Below, piece after piece: positions 35,845 through 43,259 of a stretch of 64,000 nt of DNA. How positions within the stretch are numbered: the first letter of the stretch is position 1; each line of letters starts with the position of its first letter. Below the pieces are notes generated by a model. It made no database searches. It was not told where the DNA came from and saw nothing but the letters and a program-made list of their open reading frames with translations. Origin of the DNA: JACPDH01 sp041671505 (lineage in GTDB: Bacteria; Acidobacteriota; Thermoanaerobaculia; Gp7-AA8); NCBI GenBank assembly GCA_041671505.1, contig JBAZBK010000002.1, forward strand, positions 327,603-391,602, given 5' to 3'. The position numbers and the translations under genes were made by a program.

Positions 35845-38499
35845 ATGCTTCGCGCCCTCGCGGTCCGAATCTTCCCTCTGCTGTCTCTCGTCGTCACGTT
35901 CGAGGCAGCCGCGCAAACCTACAGCATCGACTTCAATCAGTTCGGAAACGCAGTCGCGGCTGAGAAGCTCGGGATACCGGGGGTCACCTTTACTTCGAAC
36001 CCGTCCGGGTCGTGGTTCACCGTCGACACGGAGGATCTCCTGTTCGTCAGCCTCGGGGGTACGTGCCTCATTCAGCCGGACACTCTGGGCTCGCTCGACA
36101 TCACCTTCCAGAACCCTGTCTCGAGCCTCTCGTTCTCGTTCGCGCAGAACAACTACGACACCGGCGCGCAACTCAAGGTGGAGGTGTTCAGCGGCTCACT
36201 CATCATTGGAACGTTTATCCAATCCGCCGTCGTGCCGGACGGGGGCGTCTACGGTGAAGGATTCATCAACCTGTCGCCGGGCGGCGGATCATTCAGCCGG
36301 ATCCGGATCTCGAGCGTCACGCAGAATCTCATCGCGATCGACAACATCCGCGCCGACGGAATACTGCTCGCAATCGTTTCGCAGCCGCACGGGATGCTTC
36401 AGCCCGCCGGCTCCGGCGGCGGCAGCGACAGCTATACCATCGCGAACCGCGGGGGCGTGTCGGCGAACGTGACGCTCGGGCAGACGGGACAGTTCTTCAC
36501 GCAGACGCCACGAAGCGTCACGATTCCCGCGGGAGGAACGCAGAAGGTCACGCTCGCCGGCGTGTCGCAGGGCCCCGGCTCGTTCAGCGGAACGTCGACG
36601 GTCAGCTCGGGAGGAACGACGCTCTTCCGCGTTCCTGTATCGCTGCTTTCCGCGGTGCCTCCCTCGGGCACGGTTCGCGCCGTCGCGTCGCAGAACCGGA
36701 TCGACCTCGCCGCGGTGCAGGGGCAGAACCCGAACGGCAGCGTCGCCTTCAGGAACGACGGAAGCTCGACGCTCCAGGGAATCGCGGTGTCCGACGCGCC
36801 ATGGCTCATTCCACAAAGCGGAGTGATCACGATCGCTCCGGGCCAGACGGTGAACGTCAGCTTCCGCATCGACCGTTCGCTCCGTCCCGATGGAGCCGAG
36901 TCGCCCGGATCGATCGTCGGCACGCTGAGCCTCCGCTTCCTGACCGCCGCATCGGCGCGCTTGCCGTTCGACGCCGCGAGCGGCGTCAGCATCGTCTCGG
37001 TGATCGACACGAACACGCCCGACACCAGCACGAGCGCGATTCCTCCGCTCGACGGTCCAGCGCTCTTCCTGGCCGGCATCGGGCATGTGACAGGAGGCGG
37101 CGGCAGCGTCGTCTACATCTCCGACGTGACGATCGGCAACGCGGTCGATGCCTACAGCATCGGCAACGTCTCTCTCTTCTTCACGCCACGCGACGGGTCG
37201 GCGGCGAGCGCTACGCAGTCGTCGATTTCGTCACTCCTTCCGAACCAGGCGGTGAGCCTCGCTGACGTCGTGAAGAACGTCTACAACAACAGCGAGACCG
37301 TCGGCACGATGCAGATCCGCGCCAGCGCGATTTCGAGCCTCTCGCTGGCGGCAAGCATCTTCAACTCGAGCGATCCGCGCGGCACCTTCGGCACGGCGAT
37401 CCCCGTGCTCCGCTCCGACCGCTCGATCACGACCGGGCAGAAGCTCTATCTCCCCGGCCTCATCCAGGACGCGACGCACCGGACGAACTTCTACCTTCAG
37501 GAGACCGCGGGCGGCGCGCCGACCGTCCGCACCGACTTCCTCAGCGCGACCGGCACCGTCATCGGCACGCGCAGCGATTCGCTCGAGCCGTTCCGGATGC
37601 TGCAGATCGTGAACCCCGCTCCCGCGGGCACCGTCACGGCGATCGTCACGCAGACGGGAGGCAGCGGGACCGTGAGCGGATACGCGACGCCTCTCGACAG
37701 CGTGAGCGGCGACACATGGGCAGTCACCGACTGGAACGCTGCGTACGGCTCGGCGCCGACGGACAAGCTGATCATCCCGATCGCCGGCTCCATCGCCGGC
37801 GCCCTCGGCACGTTCTTCCGCACCGACGTCGCCGCGACGAACATCGGAGCCGGCACCGGGAACATCCAGCTCACCTACCGCCCGAGCGGCGGCGCCGCCA
37901 TCGTCAAGAGCGTCAGCCTCGCGCCTAACCGCTCGTACGTCGTCGCCGACATCGTGAAGACCCTCTTCCTGGTCAGCGGCGACTCCCTCGGCTACATCGT
38001 GGTGGACCCGCTCGGCAGGAGCATCACCGTCACCAGCCGCACCTACACGACGGTGGCGAACTCGACGGCGACCTTCGGCACTGCGGTGCCCGCGATCCCG
38101 CTGACGGCCGCGATCGGGCCGGGGCAGAAGAAGGTCATCGCGGGACTGCAGGACGCGTCCGCCGCGACGCTCTCGGCCGCGACTCCGGCGACCTACCGGA
38201 CGAACGTCGACATCGTCGAAACCTCCGGAGCGCCCGCGACCGTGCGCATCACGCTCCTCTTCGCCGACGGCAGGAGCCTCGCGGGGACCGTCGCCGCGAA
38301 GAATTACGAGGTCCAACCTAACCAGCTTTTCAGGATCAACCGGATCACCGACAACGTCCTCGGCGCGGCGCGGGCAGACTACGGAGACATCAGGAACCTC
38401 CAGCTCAAGTTCGAGGTGGTCGGCGGCAGCGGGAAGGTCATCGTCACCGTATCGTCGACCGACAACGGCACCGGCGACTCGATCCTGAGGGTGCAGTAG
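35845..38499 (+). CDS. Large secreted beta-rich protein with repeated domains
   Basis: The 884-residue protein has a signal peptide (LRALAVRIFPLLSLVVTFEAAAQ). It is almost free of Cys and rich in Ser, Thr, Gly and Val, as expected for stacked Ig-like or beta-sandwich domains. The N-terminal ~150 residues look like a surface-binding module. The C-terminal ~430 residues contain a domain repeated with recurring signatures: FGTAIPVL and FGTAVPAI, RTNFYL and RTNVDIVE, ADVVKNV and ADIVKTL. No catalytic motif is seen. GGAGG lies five bases before the ATG. A structural or adhesive envelope role is only a guess. Confidence 0.75.
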   Translation: MLRALAVRIFPLLSLVVTFEAAAQTYSIDFNQFGNAVAAEKLGIPGVTFTSNPSGSWFTVDTEDLLFVSLGGTCLIQPDTLGSLDITFQNPVSSLSFSFAQNNYDTGAQLKVEVFSGSLIIGTFIQSAVVPDGGVYGEGFINLSPGGGSFSRIRISSVTQNLIAIDNIRADGILLAIVSQPHGMLQPAGSGGGSDSYTIANRGGVSANVTLGQTGQFFTQTPRSVTIPAGGTQKVTLAGVSQGPGSFSGTSTVSSGGTTLFRVPVSLLSAVPPSGTVRAVASQNRIDLAAVQGQNPNGSVAFRNDGSSTLQGIAVSDAPWLIPQSGVITIAPGQTVNVSFRIDRSLRPDGAESPGSIVGTLSLRFLTAASARLPFDAASGVSIVSVIDTNTPDTSTSAIPPLDGPALFLAGIGHVTGGGGSVVYISDVTIGNAVDAYSIGNVSLFFTPRDGSAASATQSSISSLLPNQAVSLADVVKNVYNNSETVGTMQIRASAISSLSLAASIFNSSDPRGTFGTAIPVLRSDRSITTGQKLYLPGLIQDATHRTNFYLQETAGGAPTVRTDFLSATGTVIGTRSDSLEPFRMLQIVNPAPAGTVTAIVTQTGGSGTVSGYATPLDSVSGDTWAVTDWNAAYGSAPTDKLIIPIAGSIAGALGTFFRTDVAATNIGAGTGNIQLTYRPSGGAAIVKSVSLAPNRSYVVADIVKTLFLVSGDSLGYIVVDPLGRSITVTSRTYTTVANSTATFGTAVPAIPLTAAIGPGQKKVIAGLQDASAATLSAATPATYRTNVDIVETSGAPATVRITLLFADGRSLAGTVAAKNYEVQPNQLFRINRITDNVLGAARADYGDIRNLQLKFEVVGGSGKVIVTVSSTDNGTGDSILRVQ

Positions 38500-38599
38500 G
38501 AGACAAGCGCGAGCCTGGGTGGGTTCGGCAGACTCACTCGAACAGCCTTCCTTTACGGGCGGTTGTCGCGAATCGACCGGTCTGCTATGGTGCGCCGCG

Positions 38600-39475
38600 A
38601 TGCAAGAGGCCCAGTCGGAAGTATTCGCACTCGGTTCGTGGGACGTCACTGTCGCAGGGGTCGATCACGTCGTCGAGCTCGTGCTCGATCCGAACATCGG
38701 CAAGACCGTCGTGCGGGTCGACGGACGCACCGCGGCAAGACCCATCTCCAACGAGGAGACCGCCCGCGAGTTCACGATCGCCGGTGAGCGATGGACCGCA
38801 GTGCGGCGCGGGGACAAGTTCGAGATCGAGCTGGTCGAGCCGCTCGCCGTCACTCCAGCGAAGTCCTCCAAGGCATCGACCGATTCCGTCGCGAAGTCGT
38901 CGGCAGTGAGCGGGGTCGTCGTCAAGGTGATAGGTGTCATCGTCGTTCTTGGCCTGATCGGCCTGCTCAAGGGTCCGGTCGTCGACATGATGGCCGACTG
39001 GTACGAGTACCGCGCTCCCGACGGCTCGTTCTCCTTCGCCATGCCGGTCAAGCCGTTTGAACAGCACCACTCGGCTGTGCTCAAAGGCTCGTCGGTTCAC
39101 CTCTATGACGTGGCCACCCAGGATGAGAGCTGCGAGTACTTCGTGATGTACTTGCAGCTGCCGAGAAACACCGAAGTCGGGGCGATGAACGGCGCGATCA
39201 ACCAGATTCGTGACGGCATCGCGAAAAAATTCAACGCCACGATCGACCGCGACAAGGAGACCGCGCTCGGCAGCGAGATCGTGATGCGCGCTCCCGCGGG
39301 GAAGCGCTACAAAAAGGCACATGACATCAAGCTGCGCATCGTGCAACAGGGACCCAGAATTTACTTCGTGGGTGCCTCCGTGCTGAAGGACAAGCTCGGC
39401 TCCATCAATACGATGCGCTTCTTCATGAACTTCAAGGCGACCGAGATGGGCTACGCCGAAGGCCCGAGTCGTTAG
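38600..39475 (+). CDS. Hypothetical membrane-anchored protein
   Basis: The 291-residue protein has a ~100-residue cytosolic beta-rich N-terminal part, then one membrane helix (VVVKVIGVIVVLGLIGLLKG). The C-terminal ~160-residue domain begins YEYRAPDGSFSFAMP and contains YFVMYLQLPRNTEVGAMN and YFVGASVL. The last part resembles domains found in lipoproteins that hold a short beta-barrel, but I cannot name the family. It stands between two unrelated genes. Confidence 0.65.
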   Translation: MQEAQSEVFALGSWDVTVAGVDHVVELVLDPNIGKTVVRVDGRTAARPISNEETAREFTIAGERWTAVRRGDKFEIELVEPLAVTPAKSSKASTDSVAKSSAVSGVVVKVIGVIVVLGLIGLLKGPVVDMMADWYEYRAPDGSFSFAMPVKPFEQHHSAVLKGSSVHLYDVATQDESCEYFVMYLQLPRNTEVGAMNGAINQIRDGIAKKFNATIDRDKETALGSEIVMRAPAGKRYKKAHDIKLRIVQQGPRIYFVGASVLKDKLGSINTMRFFMNFKATEMGYAEGPSR

Positions 39476-39582
39476 CATCCGCACCCTCGACCGCGTGGCG
39501 ACCGCCCGGGCGCGCCTGTGCCTACGAGACCCCGAAGCGGCCCGCCCACGTCGACCGCTGACCTGCTGCTACCATTGCCCTC

Positions 39583-40257
39583 ATGGTTCCCTGGGTTCTG
39601 CTCGCATCCACCGACATCCCCGGCGACGGCGGAGAGATGCGTCTCTACCGCCGCGGCCCCGAGTTCTCGATCCGGGTCGGCCCGCACGAGCTGATGAACA
39701 GCCGCGTGCACGCCTCCGAGGAGGCGCTCGCGGAGCTCGCCTGCGCTCCTCTCGCCGATCACGATCGCGCACGCATCCTCATCGGCGGCCTCGGCATGGG
39801 CTTCACGCTCGCCGCCGTGCTGTCGCACGTCGGTCCCCCAGCCGTCGTCGACGTCGCGGAGCTCGTCCCTGCGGTCGTCGCCTGGAACCGAGCGGAAATG
39901 GCGGAGATCAACGGCGCTGCGCTGGCAGACGCACGAGTCACCGTTCGCGAGAGCGACGTCGCCAGGATCATCGGCGTTGAGAAGAACGCGTACGACGCGA
40001 TCCTCCTCGACGTCGACAACGGCCCCTCGGCGCTCACTTCGAAGTCGAACGCGCGGCTTTACGGCGCGTCAGGACTAAAGGCGGCACATGCCGCGCTCCG
40101 GCCGGGTGGCGTCCTCGCCGTCTGGTCCGCCGATCACGATCCATCGTTCACGAAACGCCTCAGCCAGGCGGGATTCCACGTGGAGGAACATCCCGTCCGC
40201 GCCCGCGGCCGCGCCGGCGGCTCGCGCTTTCTCATCTGGATTGCGCAACGCGCGTAG
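39583..40257 (+). CDS. Spermidine-synthase-like methyltransferase-fold protein
   Basis: The 224-residue protein has a Rossmann-type motif ILIGGLGMGFTLAAVL. VDVAELVPAVVAWNR (the acidic residue that binds the nucleoside), YDAILLDVDNGPSALT and LRPGGVLAVWSAD follow, the order found in spermidine synthases and related proteins. The short N terminus (MRLYRRGPEFSIRVG) is a remnant of the family's substrate-capping domain. True aminopropyltransferase activity is uncertain, because several polyamine-site residues cannot be matched by eye. Confidence 0.72.
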   Translation: MVPWVLLASTDIPGDGGEMRLYRRGPEFSIRVGPHELMNSRVHASEEALAELACAPLADHDRARILIGGLGMGFTLAAVLSHVGPPAVVDVAELVPAVVAWNRAEMAEINGAALADARVTVRESDVARIIGVEKNAYDAILLDVDNGPSALTSKSNARLYGASGLKAAHAALRPGGVLAVWSADHDPSFTKRLSQAGFHVEEHPVRARGRAGGSRFLIWIAQRA

Positions 40258-40479
40258 CATCAAGATCCGCGGAAGCCGCCGGGCGCGGCAGCAGCTCGGA
40301 ACGAGTCGGCTTCGCCTAACCCGGCTGGCGACGGCAGTCGAGTGACGCGGCGATCAACCCTGGGGACATCGTGCCGAGTCTCCGGCGGACGGGCTCGATC
40401 GGGGCAACAGGCTGCGGCTTCCCCCCGTCCGGACTCGCCATCCCCACATCCTCCCCTTCGCGCCTGCTATCCTTCGAAC

Positions 40480-42975
40480 ATGCCCATACAACCCGGCAAT
40501 CTCCTCGGCCCCTACGAGATGATCGCGCCCATCGGAGCCGGCGGCATGGGCGAGGTCTGGCGCGCGCGCGATCCGCGCATCGGGCGCGACGTCGCGATCA
40601 AGATCCTTCCTCCCGGCTGCACCTCGAATCCCGACCGCCTCGCCCGATTCGTCCAGGAGGCGAAGACGACCGGCTCGCTCAATCATCCGAGCCTCCTCGT
40701 CATCTTCGACTTCGGCACGCACGAGGATGTCCCCTATCTCGTCAGCGAGCTTCTCGAGGGCGAGACGCTGCGCCAGCGGCTCGATCGCGACGCTGTACCC
40801 GCGCGCAAGGCGATCGACTGGGCGACGCAGATCGCAGAGGGAGTGGCGGCGGCGCACGAGAAGGGAGTGATCCACCGCGACATCAAGCCGGAGAACATCT
40901 TCCTGACGCGCGACGAGCGGGTGAAGTTGCTCGACTTCGGGCTCGCGAAGCTGACGTTCGACGAACAGCCTGCCGACCTCGACGGCGACACGCACCTGCG
41001 CCACACCGACCCGGGCTCCGTGTTAGGCACGCCGGGCTACATGGCGCCGGAACAGGTGCGCGGCGAGGCGGTCGACGAGCGCGCCGACATCTTCGCGCTC
41101 GGCATCGTCGTGACCGAGATGGTCACCGGCGCGAATCCCTTCAGGCGCGCGACGCGCGTCGAAACGATGACCGCGATTCTCCAGAACGACGTGGCGCTTC
41201 CCGACTCGGTCCCGCCGGGATTCGCGCGGATCATCGACCACATGCTCGCGAAGCACCCCGGCTCACGCTTCCAGTCGATGAAGGACGTCGCCTTCGCGCT
41301 CCGGCTCCTCTCGGGGAGCGGCGCCTCCGGAGAAATCGCGTCGCAGAGCGGATCGCAGGCCCGCGTCGGGCCAGCCTCCGACACGAACCAGTTCCTCTCC
41401 GTCACCTTCCGGCGAGGACGCGTCGGCACGGCGCGCTTCACCCCCGAAGGCTCGATCGTCTACGGCGCTGCGTGGGAGGGAAACCCGCTTGAGCTCTTCG
41501 TTTCGTACCCCGGGACTCCGGAGGCGAGACCGATCGGCCTAGTCGACGCCGATCTCCTCTCGGTGTCGCCCACCGGAGAGCTCGGCGTCTCCCTCGGAAG
41601 GAGATTCATCGGCGGCTGGGTCTCGATCGGAACGCTCGCGAAGATGCCGCTCGCCGGCGGCGCGCCCCGAAAGATCTGCGAGCAGGTGGTCGACGCCGAC
41701 TGGGCGCCCGACGGAAAGAATTTCGCGATCGTCAGGCACGTCGCGTCGACGTTCGTTCTCGAGTACCCGATCGGGCGGCGCCTCTACGCATCGGGCGGCT
41801 GGCTGAGCCACGTCCGCTTCTCGCGCGACGGAACGCGCCTCGCGTTCATCGAGCATCCATGGTTCGGCGACGACGCGGGACGGCCGATCGTCATCGATCT
41901 CGAAGGGGGGTTCGTGATGGAGCACGCCGAGCCGCTCGAGGGAACGAGCGGGCTCACCTGGTCGCCCGACGGTAGCGAAGTCTGGATCGCCGGCAGTCAC
42001 CACTCGTTAGGGCGCGACCTGTTCGGTTTCGACATGGCGGGCGCCTCGAGGCTCGTCCTCGCAGTCCCGGGCGAGCTGACGATCTTCGACGCGAACCCTT
42101 CGGGAGAGTTCCTGATCTCGCAGGACACGCATCGGCGAGAGGTCTACTCGGCGCGTCGCGGCGAGGAACCGCAGCGAAACCTTGCGTGGTTCGACTGGCC
42201 GATGCTCACCGACATCTCGAAAGACGGCTCGCAGGTGCTGATCGAAGAGCAGAAGGCCGGGGCGGAATCGAGTCGCGGCGCCCTGCTCTACCTCCGACCG
42301 ACCGACGGAGGACCCGCGCTGCACATCGGCGACGGACGCGCTCGATCGATCTCCCCCGACGGCAACTGGGTCGCAGCCGCTGCCGGCGGCGCCGGGCAAC
42401 TCGAGCTGATTCCGACGGGAGTCGGCGAGTCGCGCTTCGTCCGCTGCGACAAATTCGAACAGATGCACTGGTGGTTCTGGCTGCCCGACGGCGAGCGCAT
42501 CCTCGTCATCGGCACCGGAGACGACCAGCAGCGCCTCTGCCTCTGCGTGCCTGTTGACGGCAGCGAACCGACGCCCGCGGGCCCCGGCTCGTTCGGATTT
42601 CCCGCCGCGATCTCGCCCGACAGCGCGCGCTTCGTCGCGTCGGGACCCGACGAGCGCCTCATGATCTATCCGATGACGGGACCAGACGGCGCCCCACTGA
42701 AAGGCGCGCGCACCGGCGACTGGCCTTGCCAGTGGAGCGCCGACGGCCGCTTCGTGTTCGTCTTCCCGCGAGGACAGACGACACTCACGGTCGATCGGAT
42801 CGACGTCGAGACGGGCGAACGGAGTCCGTGGCAGGAGATCCATCCCCTCGACCTGGCCGGAATCCTCGACATCAATCCCGTCTGGCTGACACCCGACGGC
42901 GAGCACTACGCCTACTCGTATCGGCGATGCCTGTCGGACCTCTATCTGGTGTCGAAGGCGCGACGGGAAGGTTAG
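40480..42975 (+). CDS. Ser/Thr protein kinase with C-terminal beta-propeller (WD40/TolB-like)
   Basis: The 831-residue kinase has GAGGMGEVWRARDP, VAIKILPP, HRDIKPENIF, DFGLAKL and TPGYMAPEQ in its first ~285 residues. There is no clear membrane helix afterwards, unlike the other kinases here. The remaining ~520 residues contain recurrent strand motifs with SPDG or APDG turns (WAPDGKNFAIV, FSRDGTRLAFIE, WSPDGSEVWIAG, SPDGNWVAAAAGG), typical of a PD40/TolB propeller. The propeller may bind partners or regulate the kinase. The ATG at 40480 is preferred; 46 upstream open codons lack motifs. Confidence 0.88.
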   Translation: MPIQPGNLLGPYEMIAPIGAGGMGEVWRARDPRIGRDVAIKILPPGCTSNPDRLARFVQEAKTTGSLNHPSLLVIFDFGTHEDVPYLVSELLEGETLRQRLDRDAVPARKAIDWATQIAEGVAAAHEKGVIHRDIKPENIFLTRDERVKLLDFGLAKLTFDEQPADLDGDTHLRHTDPGSVLGTPGYMAPEQVRGEAVDERADIFALGIVVTEMVTGANPFRRATRVETMTAILQNDVALPDSVPPGFARIIDHMLAKHPGSRFQSMKDVAFALRLLSGSGASGEIASQSGSQARVGPASDTNQFLSVTFRRGRVGTARFTPEGSIVYGAAWEGNPLELFVSYPGTPEARPIGLVDADLLSVSPTGELGVSLGRRFIGGWVSIGTLAKMPLAGGAPRKICEQVVDADWAPDGKNFAIVRHVASTFVLEYPIGRRLYASGGWLSHVRFSRDGTRLAFIEHPWFGDDAGRPIVIDLEGGFVMEHAEPLEGTSGLTWSPDGSEVWIAGSHHSLGRDLFGFDMAGASRLVLAVPGELTIFDANPSGEFLISQDTHRREVYSARRGEEPQRNLAWFDWPMLTDISKDGSQVLIEEQKAGAESSRGALLYLRPTDGGPALHIGDGRARSISPDGNWVAAAAGGAGQLELIPTGVGESRFVRCDKFEQMHWWFWLPDGERILVIGTGDDQQRLCLCVPVDGSEPTPAGPGSFGFPAAISPDSARFVASGPDERLMIYPMTGPDGAPLKGARTGDWPCQWSADGRFVFVFPRGQTTLTVDRIDVETGERSPWQEIHPLDLAGILDINPVWLTPDGEHYAYSYRRCLSDLYLVSKARREG

Positions 42976-43000
42976 GCGGGGAGGGAAAGTCCGACGGGGG

Positions 43001-43169
43001 TGTCGTTCCGAGAAGCGACCCCGCGAAGCGGGGGAGCGACGAGGAACCTCTCAGGCTGGTACAGATGAAGTCGTCGGCCTGAACTTGCGCGCCTGTTGCG
43101 CATCTGTACCAGCCTGAGAGATCCCTCCTCCCTCGTCCCGCTTCGCGGGACTCGGTCGTCGGGATGACA
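43001..43169. mobile_element. MITE-like inverted-repeat element (~169 bp)
   Basis: The element runs from TGTCGTTCC at 43001 to GGGATGACA at 43169, whose complement is TGTCATCCC. Inside, 43041-43067 and 43101-43127 are inverted copies (24 of 27 bases match) around CTCTCAGGCTGGTACAGATG. Each arm also holds a small hairpin with CCCGCGAAGCGGG or its complement. There is no coding capacity, so it would depend on a transposase elsewhere. It sits 26 bases after a kinase stop and may act as a terminator. Confidence 0.7.
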
Positions 43170-43219
43170 TTCTCCTTCGTCCGATGCGCTCTACCCCACG
43201 CGCGACGCGACGTGACGCA

Positions 43220-43247
43220 CGCCCGGGCCGGTCACCCGGCCCGGGCG
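43220..43247 (-). terminator. GC-rich hairpin after the lyase gene
   Basis: CGCCCGGGCCGG (43220-43231) and its exact complement (43236-43247) form a 12-bp stem with a 4-base loop, 13 bases past the lyase stop. There is no T-tract, but the stem is very stable. Confidence 0.55.
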
Positions 43248-43259
43248 CGGTCGCAGGGC

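Noticed and set aside
39583..40257. Calling it speE
   Set aside because: The aminopropyltransferase substrate residues cannot be confirmed and the N-terminal domain is short.
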